From Bacillota bacterium (lineage in GTDB: Bacteria > Bacillota > Clostridia > Lachnospirales > Lachnospiraceae): a stretch of DNA of 64,000 nucleotides. The notes under the pieces are model-generated. The model did no database searches, was not told where the DNA came from, and saw only the letters and a program-made list of their open reading frames with translations. How positions within the stretch are numbered: position 1 is the first letter of the stretch; each line of letters begins with the position of its first letter. Positions 17,418 to 27,116 of the stretch are shown here, one piece after another. The stretch spans positions 62,001 through 126,000 of the forward strand of contig JAEZZO010000068.1 of assembly GCA_023418475.1 (NCBI GenBank), written 5' to 3'. Both the position numbers and the translations under genes were made by a program.

Positions 17418-18266
17418 ATGATGCAGATAATATTTGATAAAATAAATTATGTCTATTCGGTGGGAACAGCCTTCGCAAGACATGCGGTGAAGGATGTCAG
17501 CTTCAGTATTGATAAGGGAGAATTTATCGGTCTGATCGGCCATACCGGTTCGGGTAAGTCAACGCTTATCCAGCATATGAATGGATTGGTGAAAGCGACG
17601 AGCGGTCACATCTATTTTAATGGACAGGACATCTATGATTCGGATTATAAGCTGAAGGAGCTGAGAAGTAAGGTGGGACTGGTATTTCAGTACCCGGAGC
17701 ATCAGCTGTTTGAGACAACCGTATTTAAAGATGTATTGTTTGGACCCACTAATCTGGGAGTAGATAAACTGGAATGTGATCTGAGAGCCTATGATGCCTT
17801 GAAAATGGTTGGTATCGGGGAAGATCTCCTGGATGCATCTCCTTTTGAGCTGTCAGGCGGGCAAAAGCGCAGGGTTGCGATCGCAGGAGTACTGGCTATG
17901 AAGCCGGAGGTCTTAATCCTGGATGAACCCACGGCAGGGCTTGATCCGAAGGGCAGGGATGATATACTGGAGCAGATCGCGAAGCTCCACCGGGAGAGTG
18001 AGATGACAATTGTACTGGTCACTCACAGTATGGAGGATATTGCAAATTATGCAGACCGCCTGTTCGTAATGAATCATGGGGAACTGGTATTCCAACATCC
18101 GACCAAGGAGGTATTCTCTCATTATAAGGAGCTTGAGAGGATGCAGCTTGCTGCACCGCAGGTTACTTATGTGATGAATGCCTTAAAAAATAAAGGCTAT
18201 GCGGTCAGAACCGATGCTACAACGGTAGAAGAGGCAAGGGAAGAGATACTTAAGATATTAAAGTAG
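17418..18266 (+). CDS. ecfA2: ECF transporter energy-coupling ATPase EcfA2
   Basis: This 282-residue ABC ATPase has Walker A GHTGSGKST, Q-loop VFQYPEHQLFETTVFKDVLFG, signature LSGGQKRRVAIAG and Walker B VLILDEPTAGLDP. It is the partner of EcfA1 in the heterodimeric ATPase. The start codons ATG 17418 and 17421 are adjacent; the first is taken. A 159-base spacer separates it from ecfA1. Confidence 0.95.
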   Translation: MMQIIFDKINYVYSVGTAFARHAVKDVSFSIDKGEFIGLIGHTGSGKSTLIQHMNGLVKATSGHIYFNGQDIYDSDYKLKELRSKVGLVFQYPEHQLFETTVFKDVLFGPTNLGVDKLECDLRAYDALKMVGIGEDLLDASPFELSGGQKRRVAIAGVLAMKPEVLILDEPTAGLDPKGRDDILEQIAKLHRESEMTIVLVTHSMEDIANYADRLFVMNHGELVFQHPTKEVFSHYKELERMQLAAPQVTYVMNALKNKGYAVRTDATTVEEAREEILKILK

Positions 18267-18372
18267 AGAAGGGAAGAAAATAACCCCTTCACTCTAAGTT
18301 GCTTTGCTCCTGCATAAACTTTGGTACAAAACTTTAATGCGCACAAATTGTGTGCAGGAATGGAGAATTAAA

Positions 18373-19200
18373 ATGATCAGAGATATTACAATTGGACAAT
18401 ATTATCCTACCGAATCGGTATTACACCGTCTGGACCCCAGGGTGAAGCTGGTAGGAACCTTTGCATATATTATATCCCTGTTCCTGTTTCATTCGCTGTA
18501 TGGTTATATTATGGTTGCTATATTTCTTGCAGGAGTGATTAAGCTTTCCAGGGTGCCCTTTGGATTTATCGTAAAAGGTCTGAAGGCGATCGTGATATTG
18601 CTATTATTTACCTCGTTTTTTAACCTGTTCTTTACGCCGGGTAACAGTATCTTTCATTGGGGAATTATCACCATTACAGACAGGGGATTAAATAGCGCTG
18701 TATTCTTCAGTATCCGTCTTATTCTGTTGATTATCGGTTCTTCCCTGATGACCTTCACCACAACGCCAAATCAGCTGACAGATGGGTTGGAGAAGGTGAT
18801 GAAGCCGCTGGAAGCAATTAAGGTACCGGTTCATGAGATCGCTATGATGATGTCGATTGCACTTCGCTTCATCCCTATCTTATTAGAAGAGACGGATAAG
18901 ATTATGAAGGCACAGATGGCTAGAGGAGCGGATTTTGAATCCGGAGGTATATTAAAAAGAGCAAAAAGCTTGATCCCGCTTCTGGTTCCTTTGTTTGTGT
19001 CAGCATTTCGAAGAGCGAATGATCTTGCTATGGCAATGGAGGCAAGATGCTACCGCGGGGGTGACGGCAGAACGAAGATGAAGCCGCTTCATTACCGTTT
19101 CGGAGATTATATTGCTTATGTGGCTCTGTTATGCTACCTGTCTGCAGTCATCAGTATTCGAGTTGCGGAGAGTATGGGAATAATAACAAGGTTATTTTAA
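18373..19200 (+). CDS. ecfT: ECF transporter transmembrane subunit EcfT
   Basis: This 275-residue membrane protein begins MIRDITIGQYYPTESVLHRLDPR and has several hydrophobic helices. Its coupling-helix regions carry the ARGAD motif (MARGADFESGG) and a second Ala-Arg-Cys motif (MEARCYRGG) that contact the two ATPases. ATG 18373 follows TGGAGA; the open frame upstream has no conserved sequence. A small dyad (TGCGCACAA / TTGTGTGCA, 18338-18356) lies just before the ribosome binding site. Confidence 0.95.
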   Translation: MIRDITIGQYYPTESVLHRLDPRVKLVGTFAYIISLFLFHSLYGYIMVAIFLAGVIKLSRVPFGFIVKGLKAIVILLLFTSFFNLFFTPGNSIFHWGIITITDRGLNSAVFFSIRLILLIIGSSLMTFTTTPNQLTDGLEKVMKPLEAIKVPVHEIAMMMSIALRFIPILLEETDKIMKAQMARGADFESGGILKRAKSLIPLLVPLFVSAFRRANDLAMAMEARCYRGGDGRTKMKPLHYRFGDYIAYVALLCYLSAVISIRVAESMGIITRLF

Positions 19201-19284
19201 GCCGGAAGACCGGAAAGCCTATTGACGGTGCCTGAAGTAGACTTTTAAGGCGCAAAATAAAAATGCACAGGAACAGGTATTATC

Positions 19285-20019
19285 ATGAAACGAATTAAAT
19301 TAATCATTGCATATGACGGAACTGCCTATAACGGCTGGCAGCTGCAGCCCGGCAAGCCCACCATAGAAGCAAGGCTCAATAAGGCCTTATCGGAGCTCCT
19401 TAGGGAAGAAATTACCGTAACAGGTGCCAGCAGAACGGATTCCGGTGTGCATGCACTGGGCAACGTTGCCGTATTTGACACAGATACTTCTATACCGGCA
19501 GAGAAGATCTGTCCGGCGGTAAATATCAGATTACCGGAGGACATCCGTGTACAGAGCTCAGTGGAAGTACCCTCTGATTTTCATCCGAGAAGAGTCACAA
19601 GCCGCAAGACTTATGAATATCATATACTTAACCGTAAGGTAGCATTACCGACGCAGCGGCTGTATGCCAGCTATGTATATTATACACTCGATACGGCAAG
19701 AATGCAGGAGGCCGCCAATTATCTGGTCGGAGAGCATGATTTTAAGAGCTTCTGCTCGGTGAAGACCCAGGCTACCGATACGGTAAGGACGATCCACAGC
19801 CTTACTGTGCAAAGAATGGGGGATCACATCGTGCTGTCAATTACCGGAAGCGGTTTTCTCTATAATATGGTCCGGATCATTACCGGAACACTTCTGGAGG
19901 TCGGCCGCGGAATGTATCCGCCGGAGAGGGTGGCTGAGATACTGAGGGGCAGTGACCGTGCTCTTGCAGGTCCTACGGCACCGGCAAGAGGATTAACCTT
20001 AATCAATATAGAATATTAG
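19285..20019 (+). CDS. truA: tRNA pseudouridine(38-40) synthase TruA
   Basis: TruA makes pseudouridine at positions 38-40 of the tRNA anticodon arm. The 244 residues contain the YDGTAYNGWQLQP start, the catalytic Asp in GASRTDSGVHALGN and the SFCSVK and GSGFLYNMVRIITGTLLEVG segments. In most Firmicutes rplM-rpsI follow truA; here a sensor kinase follows instead. Confidence 0.95.
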   Translation: MKRIKLIIAYDGTAYNGWQLQPGKPTIEARLNKALSELLREEITVTGASRTDSGVHALGNVAVFDTDTSIPAEKICPAVNIRLPEDIRVQSSVEVPSDFHPRRVTSRKTYEYHILNRKVALPTQRLYASYVYYTLDTARMQEAANYLVGEHDFKSFCSVKTQATDTVRTIHSLTVQRMGDHIVLSITGSGFLYNMVRIITGTLLEVGRGMYPPERVAEILRGSDRALAGPTAPARGLTLINIEY

Positions 20020-20145
20020 GATTGGAGTGTCAAAAGCCTAATCCAGGTTATGCAGATGAATACGAGTGCATGTATATTCATCACTACTTGCCTGTGAACA
20101 CTGACACATGCAGTTAGAAGCTTACTGACGGGGGATACAACGTAT

Positions 20146-22083
20146 ATGCTCAAATACCAAAGAGAATTTAAGCAGGTAGTCGTTTTCGTTCTAATGTTAC
20201 TCGTAACCGGTGTGTTAGCGTATGTCATCATTGGAATTTATAGCAATAATGAACCTTTTGAGCTTTTTCGGATTGATACCCACCAAGTGAAAAATGCAGT
20301 AGTAGAGGCCGGAGATCTTGAGAAATCAGCGGTTCGGCTTACAGGAGACTGGGAATTTTACTGGAAGGAATTACTATGTGATGAAGAGCTGGAGGCGATG
20401 CAGAAAGAACCCATACATGCAATTATTCCCGGTATCTGGAATGATCTGAAGATAGATGGGAAGGCTTTACCGGCCTTTGGATATGGCACATACCATATTA
20501 AGATTAAGGGACTTCAGACGGGGCAGGAGATCGCCTTCTATTTCCCGGTGCTGGCGGTAGCTTTTGATGTATATGCGGACGACACCTTAATCGCACGAAA
20601 TGGGAAGGTCTCGGACAGCAGGGAAGGTTTTTCACCCAACTTCTTACCCCGCACAGCATATCTTACCCCGAAAAGCAGTGAGATGGATTTGATTATCCAT
20701 GTATCGAATTATATCTATGCCCGCAGCGGTTTATGGCATTCCATCTATCTTGGAACGCCGGATCGGATCAATGAGATCAACCGTATGATTAATTATAAAG
20801 AGCTATTTATGATCGGTTCCTTTATCACACTTGCCATTTATTATCTGTCAATTTATTCGCTGCGCAGAGAGAAGCAGAGCCTGTTGTTTGTAATGCTGTG
20901 CCTAGGTGCAACGATGCGGATTGCTGTGAACGGAGAGCGGGTAATTTTGCGGCTCTTCTCAGATTTACCATTTGCGCTGCTGATCAAGCTGGATTATATG
21001 GCATTACTTCTTTTCTATCCAATTATGATGGTTCTTATGGCACGCAGATTTCCGCATGAATTCAACCGTAAGGTTACGATGGTCTTTGTCGGCAGCGGTT
21101 TCCTTGGAACCTGTATTGTATTTGCTTCTCCGGTCGCATTTTTTACAAAATATGTGCTTGTGGCGGAAGTATTTATGATAATAACGATTTTCTATATACT
21201 TGGTATGACAGCCCAGGCAGCCTTACACCTTCGCAAGAATGCCGTGATGATGTTTCTGTCGCAGCTCTTACTGGTGTTGCTGTGTATTCGGGATACTATG
21301 TACCAGAATGGGATTGCGGATACCCCGATTGGGGAGATCGGAGCCTTCGGTTTTCTTGTGTTTTTGTTGGTGGAATCCCATGCGATCGCAAGTGATTATT
21401 CGCAAAGCTTCAAAAGCGTCGAGAAGCTGTCGATGGAGCTTATTGAGAGCGATAAGCTGAAGGAGCGGATCCGGCAGACAGAGATGGCATTTTTGCAATC
21501 ACAGATTAAACCGCATTTTCTCTATAATGCACTTTCGGTAATCGATGAGTACTGTAAGATTGATCCGAACGAAGCAAGCCGCCTGATTGGTTCCCTGGCG
21601 AAATATCTGAGACATAGCTTTGATTTCGAGAATTTGGAGGCGATTGTTCCCATCAGTAAGGAGCTTTCTCTGCTTAATTATTATATAGAGATTGAATGTG
21701 CGAGATTTGAAGATCTAAAGGTGGAATACCGCCTGGAGTATACACAGGAATTTTATCTGCCACCACTAACAATACAGCCATTAGTGGAGAATGCGATCCG
21801 ACATGGCGTTCGTAAGAAGCGGGGCGAAGGGATTGTATTGCTGCATATTACGGAACATAATGGAGAAATCCGGGTTGTCGTGAAGGATAATGGTGTTGGA
21901 ATGGCTGCCGAGAAGCTTGCAGTATTGCTTGACAATACGGAGAAGAGAAAAAGTGTCGGACTTCTCAATATACATAGCAGATTGCTTCATCAGTACGGAC
22001 AGGGGCTATGTATTCAAAGCGAACCGGGGAATGGCACGACAGTCAGTTTTAGAATACCGGAGGAGGAGATGGCATGCGAGTAA
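20146..22083 (+). CDS. LytS-type sensor histidine kinase with extracellular sensor and 7TM region
   Basis: This 645-residue protein has an N-terminal membrane anchor (about 10-32), an extracellular beta-rich domain of the 7TMR-DISM type (about 60-220, starting around LTGDWEFYWKELL), about seven membrane helices (225-425), a short coiled linker, and a LytS-class kinase domain. The phospho-acceptor His lies in QSQIKPHFLYNAL (near 456), and the ATP-binding motifs are LVENAIRHGV and DNGVGM. The response regulator overlaps its end by 10 bases, so the two form a pair. The ligand is unknown; such sensor domains often bind carbohydrates or surface compounds. Confidence 0.9.
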   Translation: MLKYQREFKQVVVFVLMLLVTGVLAYVIIGIYSNNEPFELFRIDTHQVKNAVVEAGDLEKSAVRLTGDWEFYWKELLCDEELEAMQKEPIHAIIPGIWNDLKIDGKALPAFGYGTYHIKIKGLQTGQEIAFYFPVLAVAFDVYADDTLIARNGKVSDSREGFSPNFLPRTAYLTPKSSEMDLIIHVSNYIYARSGLWHSIYLGTPDRINEINRMINYKELFMIGSFITLAIYYLSIYSLRREKQSLLFVMLCLGATMRIAVNGERVILRLFSDLPFALLIKLDYMALLLFYPIMMVLMARRFPHEFNRKVTMVFVGSGFLGTCIVFASPVAFFTKYVLVAEVFMIITIFYILGMTAQAALHLRKNAVMMFLSQLLLVLLCIRDTMYQNGIADTPIGEIGAFGFLVFLLVESHAIASDYSQSFKSVEKLSMELIESDKLKERIRQTEMAFLQSQIKPHFLYNALSVIDEYCKIDPNEASRLIGSLAKYLRHSFDFENLEAIVPISKELSLLNYYIEIECARFEDLKVEYRLEYTQEFYLPPLTIQPLVENAIRHGVRKKRGEGIVLLHITEHNGEIRVVVKDNGVGMAAEKLAVLLDNTEKRKSVGLLNIHSRLLHQYGQGLCIQSEPGNGTTVSFRIPEEEMACE

Positions 22084-23174
22084 TAGCGGTGGATGATGAG
22101 AAGCTATCCTTAATGAAGATTGAACGGATTTTGAGAGAAATTCCGGATATTGATTTTGTGGCAGGCTATATCTGTCCCATAGAAGCGTTAACACATCACA
22201 GGGAGGATATGCCGGAGGTAGCATTTCTGGATGTTGAGATGCCTGAGATGGATGGACTTTCCCTGGCGGAGCAGTTAATGGAGATCAACCCGGACCTGGA
22301 AGTGGTCTTTGTTACGGCACACGATAATTATGCACTGGCAGCTTACCAGGCCAATGCCATCGGATATTTACTTAAGCCGGTACAGTCAGATGAACTGCAG
22401 ACACTGATTAACCGGTTAAAACGCTACACGAATAAGCAGGAGAAGAAGCAACAGAAGCTCTTCTTTAAAATATTTGGTTCCTATTATATAGAGACCGGAG
22501 AGCTGCAGAAGGATATTGTGAAATTTCGAACAGCAAAATCCGAAGAACTCTTAGCTTTTCTGCTAAGCCAGAATGGGAAACCGGTATCGCGAGATACAAT
22601 CTGTGATAAACTATGGCCCGATATGGAGATTAGTAAGGCAACGCGTAATTTTCATACAACGGCATATAATATCCGTCATACCCTTCAGAATTTTGGCTTA
22701 ATGGAGGTACTGCTGCGTTCCCATGATGATTACCGGTTGAATCCGGATTGTATATCCTGCGAGCTGGAGCTGTTTAACCATGCGAAGCACCTGATGGAGA
22801 AAGGGATTTATGATATAAAGATCATGGAGAATGCTCTTAGCTGCTATCAGGGCAAGTATATGGCCAATAAGGATTATGTCTGGCTGATGGAATATCAGAA
22901 CTATTATGAAAGAATCTTTGGAAAGCTTTCCTTCTATCTTAGTGATTTCTATTGTAGAAATGAGGAAATTGCAAAATCAGAATTTGTTCTGCGAAGATTA
23001 CTTCATTATGATGAACTAAGTGAAGAAGTCTGTGACCGGATCATTCGCTTATTCCTCTCCTTGGGACAGAGCAGAAAAGCGTCACTGGAATATCACAATT
23101 TTGTTCAAAAGTATCTCCTGGAAATGGGAGAAGAACCGGCTACACTATGTAAAAAATATAGAAAATTATTATAA
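22074..23174 (+). CDS. Response regulator: receiver plus OmpR-like DNA-binding and bacterial transcriptional activator (BTAD-like) domain
   Basis: The receiver domain (about 1-120) has the acidic pair VDDE, the phospho-acceptor Asp54 in VAFLDVEMPEMDG, and the conserved Lys in YLLKPVQ. The remaining part (about 125-366) starts with a winged-helix-like stretch (KSEELLAFLLSQNGKPVSRDTICDKLWP) and continues as TPR-like helices, as in SARP/BTAD regulators. Combining a receiver with this output domain is typical of Firmicute partners of 7TMR-DISM kinases. It is translationally coupled to the kinase gene. Its targets are unknown; the adjacent MgtC-family gene is a candidate. Confidence 0.88.
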   Translation: MRVIAVDDEKLSLMKIERILREIPDIDFVAGYICPIEALTHHREDMPEVAFLDVEMPEMDGLSLAEQLMEINPDLEVVFVTAHDNYALAAYQANAIGYLLKPVQSDELQTLINRLKRYTNKQEKKQQKLFFKIFGSYYIETGELQKDIVKFRTAKSEELLAFLLSQNGKPVSRDTICDKLWPDMEISKATRNFHTTAYNIRHTLQNFGLMEVLLRSHDDYRLNPDCISCELELFNHAKHLMEKGIYDIKIMENALSCYQGKYMANKDYVWLMEYQNYYERIFGKLSFYLSDFYCRNEEIAKSEFVLRRLLHYDELSEEVCDRIIRLFLSLGQSRKASLEYHNFVQKYLLEMGEEPATLCKKYRKLL

Positions 23175-23288
23175 CAATACTATTTTGATAAGCTTTGTTT
23201 ACTGATGGTTGACTGACACATGTTAATATAGAGAAGTTCTGTCAGTTACAGATCGTATTGTTATGAAACTGATAAAGGACGGATGCAT

Positions 23289-23975
23289 ATGTTACATTTT
23301 ACAACTGACTTAAGCAGTCTTAATGACACTTCACTTATTCTAAGGCTAATGCTATCGGTGATTCTTGGCGGAATTATCGGCTTTGAACGCGGCAGGGCAG
23401 GACGGCCGGCGGGTCTTCGCACGCACATTCTTGTCTGTCTGGGTTCTACCATGGCAATGATGACGAATCAGTATGTCTTCCAGGAATATGGCACGAGCGA
23501 CCCGACAAGAATGGCGGCACAGGTAATCTCCGGAATTGGTTTTCTGGGAGCCGGTACTATTATTGTAACCGGCAGGCACCAGGTGAAAGGACTTACTACG
23601 GCAGCAGGACTCTGGGCTACCGCCTGTATGGGACTTGCGATTGGAATTGGATTTTATAAGGCAGCGATTTATTCCTGTCTGTTGATTGCCTTTGCAACCA
23701 TAGTGCTTCACCGTTTTGACAATATCATGCTATCCAAATCGAAGGTGCTTGATATCTATATCGAGTTTAATAAAGGCACTACGATAACTGCGGTACTTGA
23801 TAAGATCAAGATGAATGACATTTCCATCGATTCCATTGAGATGGTTAAGGCTTCCTATGACGTCCATGCGGTGGCTGCAATTATGACACTGCGCTTGAAG
23901 CATAAGAAAATTAGACTGGATGTTATAGCGAATATTTGCTCGATTGACGGTGTTGAATTTGCAGAAGAGATATAG
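23289..23975 (+). CDS. MgtC/SapB family membrane protein
   Basis: This 228-residue protein has the MgtC signature region GGIIGFERGRAGRPAGLRTHILV, GSTMAMM and the GIGFLGAGTIIV segment, with about four to five membrane helices. A C-terminal soluble ACT-like part (about 155-228) follows. MgtC proteins modulate membrane potential or ATP synthase activity and help survival at low magnesium in some bacteria; the role here is not known. AAAGGA at 23274 is better spaced for ATG 23289 than for the in-frame ATG 23283. Confidence 0.9.
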   Translation: MLHFTTDLSSLNDTSLILRLMLSVILGGIIGFERGRAGRPAGLRTHILVCLGSTMAMMTNQYVFQEYGTSDPTRMAAQVISGIGFLGAGTIIVTGRHQVKGLTTAAGLWATACMGLAIGIGFYKAAIYSCLLIAFATIVLHRFDNIMLSKSKVLDIYIEFNKGTTITAVLDKIKMNDISIDSIEMVKASYDVHAVAAIMTLRLKHKKIRLDVIANICSIDGVEFAEEI

Positions 23976-24079
23976 AAAAATGGTGTCAATTATTATTATT
24001 TAAAGTAGATAGGAAGAGAATTCGAATGAATAATGTTGAAATTACCTTATTCTTAAGAGAAAATTAACAACTGTTTCGT

Positions 24080-24108
24080 TTGACAGGAAAGTATGGCGTG
24101 GGTATAAT
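24080..24108 (+). promoter_or_regulatory. Consensus promoter P1 of the polysaccharide locus
   Basis: Perfect TTGACA (24080-24085) and perfect TATAAT (24103-24108) are separated by exactly 17 bases, upstream of the first genes of the polysaccharide locus. A textbook sigma-A promoter. Confidence 0.8.
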
Positions 24109-24133
24109 TTACTGTATTGTGATTTATCTTTCG

Positions 24134-24161
24134 TTGACATATGGTGTAATTGAGCTATAAT
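24134..24161 (+). promoter_or_regulatory. Consensus promoter P2 of the polysaccharide locus
   Basis: A second TTGACA (24134-24139) with TATAAT (24156-24161) at 16-base spacing lies 54 bases downstream of P1, giving tandem promoters. The remaining leader to 24318 is AT-rich and holds nothing else I recognise. Confidence 0.7.
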
Positions 24162-24318
24162 AATATATAGAATTATTTATAACTATTATGGATGATAAAG
24201 TATGACTTATACTTAGAAGTTTACTTATGATATGATCTTAATATTTATAGCTTAAAAGTACGATTAACCGGAAGAGATAACTATTAACAAAAGAGCAAGA
24301 AAGATATAAGGTGAGTAA

Positions 24319-24510
24319 ATGAAGGGAGTATTTCTTTTTTTAGTTAATTTTTTTACCGACGGACGCGCGGATGAGATCGTAAATGTTCCGTTATTAATTA
24401 TTACGGTGAGTATATTATTAATTGCACTTTGGATCTGTATAGGTATATCCAAGAAGAATCGTTTGTACATACGTCAAAAGAAAGATGAGAAGGATAATGC
24501 ATATACATAA
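24319..24510 (+). CDS. Small single-span membrane protein
   Basis: This 63-residue protein has one strong hydrophobic helix (about 24-43, VPLLIITVSILLIALWICIGI) followed by a basic, Lys-rich tail. AAGGTGAG precedes the ATG. It is the first gene of the polysaccharide transcript, 17 bases before the phosphoglycosyltransferase gene. I do not recognise a family. A small accessory membrane protein of the initiating transferase is a plausible guess only. Confidence 0.65.
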   Translation: MKGVFLFLVNFFTDGRADEIVNVPLLIITVSILLIALWICIGISKKNRLYIRQKKDEKDNAYT

Positions 24511-24527
24511 GGGAATGAGGATACAGC

Positions 24528-25940
24528 ATGAAGAGGGAGAATGAAAAGATAACAGATTGGATTACCCTTCTGGTAGACCTAATAAGTATGATTTGTGCTT
24601 TTCATTTATCGGGTTACATACGCGGAGGCATCATTGTTACAGGTTACATGACCGGCTTATACGGCAATATTTTTATCGTACTGGTACTGGCCAGTATATT
24701 AATCAGTAATATATCGAATAACAGAGATATCTGTAAGAGGGGATATCTGGAAGAGATAATACATATTGTGAAAGACCAGGGGAAGCTTGGCCTTGTTTTA
24801 TTAGGGTTTGTATTTGCAATTAAAGAAGGAACCTATTTTTCAAGAATTTTCTTTGCGTTATTTTTTATGTTCAATATTTTAATAACCTATGTGGCCAGAA
24901 GCTACATGAAGTTAATCCTTCTCCTGTCTTATAAAAGAAGTTCTTCCAGCAGCAAGGTTATGTTGGTTACTTTATCAAAGAGCGCTGCAGGCATCATGCG
25001 TAAAATCCGAAGTGAGTATGAATGGAATATCTATGTAACAACGATGGCGATTCTGGATAAGGACAGGGTTGGAGAACGTATCGAAGGTATTGAGGTAATC
25101 GCTAACCGGGACAACCTGCTTGATATGGCGAAAGCCAATGTGGTAGATGAGGTATTTATCAATATACCTAACCGGTATGGTATCGCGCTGGATGAGATTA
25201 TTCTGGAGCTTGAGAAGATGGGTATTGTTGTACATATGAACTTGGATATCTTTAATAATCTCAATGTGAAGGAAAAAGTAATAAATGAGTTTGCAGGACA
25301 CCAGGTTATTACTTTCTCGTCTGCATTGTTTGATGAGAGAAAGATGGCTGTGAAAAGGCTCTTCGATGTATTTGGTGCATTGGTTGGATGTCTTCTTACG
25401 GTTATAATTACGATATTTCTGGCACCGATTATCTATATTGAATCACCGGGACCGATTTTCTTCTCTCAGATGAGAGTCGGGAAGAACGGAAGAAAGTTCA
25501 GAATTTATAAATTCAGGTCTATGTATCGGGACGCAGAGCAGCGTAAAGCAGAGCTTATGGCGCGGAATGAAATGCAGGGTTTCATGTTTAAGATGACAGA
25601 CGACCCTAGAATAACCAAGGTGGGGAAATTCATTCGTAAGACGAGTCTTGATGAATTCCCTCAGTTTTTTAATGTCCTGAAAGGGGATATGAGTCTGGTT
25701 GGAACAAGGCCGCCGACCGTCGATGAGTTTGAACAGTATGAGAGCAGGCATAAGAGAAGACTTAGCTTGAAGCCGGGACTTACGGGGCTGTGGCAGGTTA
25801 GCGGGAGAAGTGATGTTGAGAACTTTGAAGAGGTTGTGAGACTGGATTTGAAGTATATAGATAATTGGAGTTTTAAATTGGATTTGAAGCTTATTTTGAA
25901 GACGATTGGAGTTGTGGTTTTGGGGAGAGGGTCAAAGTAG
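24528..25940 (+). CDS. Polyprenyl glycosylphosphotransferase (initiating sugar-1-phosphate transferase)
   Basis: This 470-residue membrane enzyme is expected to transfer a sugar-1-phosphate to undecaprenyl phosphate, the first step of repeat-unit assembly. It has about four N-terminal helices, a Rossmann-like middle domain (from about 140), another helix near 285, and the catalytic C-terminal domain. Conserved motifs are KRLFDVFGALVG, SPGPIFFSQMRVGKNG, FRIYKFRSMYRDAE, KVGKFIRKTSLDEFPQ, LVGTRPPT and KPGLTGLWQVSGRS. These match the WbaP/CpsE/EpsE group. Sugar specificity cannot be read from sequence. Confidence 0.92.
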   Translation: MKRENEKITDWITLLVDLISMICAFHLSGYIRGGIIVTGYMTGLYGNIFIVLVLASILISNISNNRDICKRGYLEEIIHIVKDQGKLGLVLLGFVFAIKEGTYFSRIFFALFFMFNILITYVARSYMKLILLLSYKRSSSSSKVMLVTLSKSAAGIMRKIRSEYEWNIYVTTMAILDKDRVGERIEGIEVIANRDNLLDMAKANVVDEVFINIPNRYGIALDEIILELEKMGIVVHMNLDIFNNLNVKEKVINEFAGHQVITFSSALFDERKMAVKRLFDVFGALVGCLLTVIITIFLAPIIYIESPGPIFFSQMRVGKNGRKFRIYKFRSMYRDAEQRKAELMARNEMQGFMFKMTDDPRITKVGKFIRKTSLDEFPQFFNVLKGDMSLVGTRPPTVDEFEQYESRHKRRLSLKPGLTGLWQVSGRSDVENFEEVVRLDLKYIDNWSFKLDLKLILKTIGVVVLGRGSK

Positions 25941-26048
25941 TGAGATTTTATTACAAGATAATATAAAAGAAGCAGATGAATTGGAAAGTGACTAATTAAT
26001 CAGTTAATATAGATTAAGTATTTATAAGAAAGTAGATGAGAGTAGAGA

Positions 26049-27116
26049 ATGAGTAGTGTGAATCTGAATGGTAAAACTATACTTGTGACAGGTGTAGCTG
26101 GATTTATTGGTTCTAACTTGGTCAAAAGATTATATCAGGACTGCAAAGGCATTAATGTGGTCGGCATTGACAATATGAACGATTACTATGATGTAAAGAT
26201 TAAAGAGAGCAGATTGATAGAGCTAGAGCAGAATAGTACTTTCACTTTTATAAAAGGTTCCATTGCGGACAAGGACACTATAAAAGAAATTTTTGAAAAA
26301 TATCATCCAACTGTTGTGGTTAATCTGGCTGCTCAGGCAGGAGTAAGATTTAGTATTACGAATCCTGATGCATATGTAGAAAGCAACATAATTGGGTTTT
26401 ATAATATCTTGGAAGCCTGTCGACATTATAAGGTAGAGCATTTGGTATATGCTTCTTCTTCCTCGGTTTATGGTTCTAATAAAAAGGTCCCCTATAGCAC
26501 AGATGATAAGGTAGATAATCCTGTATCTCTTTATGCTGCCACAAAGAAGAGTAATGAGTTGATGGCTCATGCATATAGCAAACTCTATAATATTCCTTCT
26601 ACTGGACTTCGTTTCTTTACGGTATATGGTCCTGCCGGTCGTCCGGATATGGCTTATTTTGGATTCACAGATAAACTGAGAGCTGGAAAGGTCATTCAGA
26701 TCTTCAATTATGGTAACTGTAAGAGAGACTTCACATATGTGGATGATATTGTTGAAGGTGTAGTTCGAGTCATGCAGCACGCACCAGAAAAAGCTAATGG
26801 GGAAGATGATCTGCCAATTCCTCCATATAAGGTCTACAACATAGGTAATAGCAATCCAGAGAATCTTTTAGACTTTGTACAGATTCTGTCTGAGGAGCTT
26901 GTGAGAGCAAAAGTGCTACCTGCTGATTTTGATTTCGAGACTCACAAAGAACTAGTGCCTATGCAGCCTGGTGATGTACCTATTACTTATGCAGATACTA
27001 GTGCATTAGAGTTAGACTTTGGATTTAAACCGAGCACAAGTCTTAGAGATGGTTTGAGAAAATTCGCTGAGTGGTATTCAGTATTTTATATGCAAAAAGA
27101 GGAACAGAAAACATGA
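26049..27116 (+). CDS. NAD-dependent UDP-sugar epimerase, likely UDP-glucuronate 4-epimerase
   Basis: This 355-residue short-chain dehydrogenase/reductase has the glycine-rich GVAGFIGSNLVKRLY start, a YASSSSVYG serine motif and the YAATK catalytic Tyr/Lys pair. The RFFTVYGPAGRPDMAYF segment is typical of the CapI/GlcA 4-epimerase branch. It would convert UDP-glucuronate to UDP-galacturonate. The stop overlaps the start of the UDP-glucose dehydrogenase gene (ATGA), which fits a two-step pathway. It could be another UDP-hexose epimerase. Confidence 0.85.
   Translation: MSSVNLNGKTILVTGVAGFIGSNLVKRLYQDCKGINVVGIDNMNDYYDVKIKESRLIELEQNSTFTFIKGSIADKDTIKEIFEKYHPTVVVNLAAQAGVRFSITNPDAYVESNIIGFYNILEACRHYKVEHLVYASSSSVYGSNKKVPYSTDDKVDNPVSLYAATKKSNELMAHAYSKLYNIPSTGLRFFTVYGPAGRPDMAYFGFTDKLRAGKVIQIFNYGNCKRDFTYVDDIVEGVVRVMQHAPEKANGEDDLPIPPYKVYNIGNSNPENLLDFVQILSEELVRAKVLPADFDFETHKELVPMQPGDVPITYADTSALELDFGFKPSTSLRDGLRKFAEWYSVFYMQKEEQKT

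Noticed and set aside
20016..20145. rplM/rpsI remnants after truA
   Set aside because: Looked for because of the usual gene order, but the spacer shows no ribosomal protein sequence.
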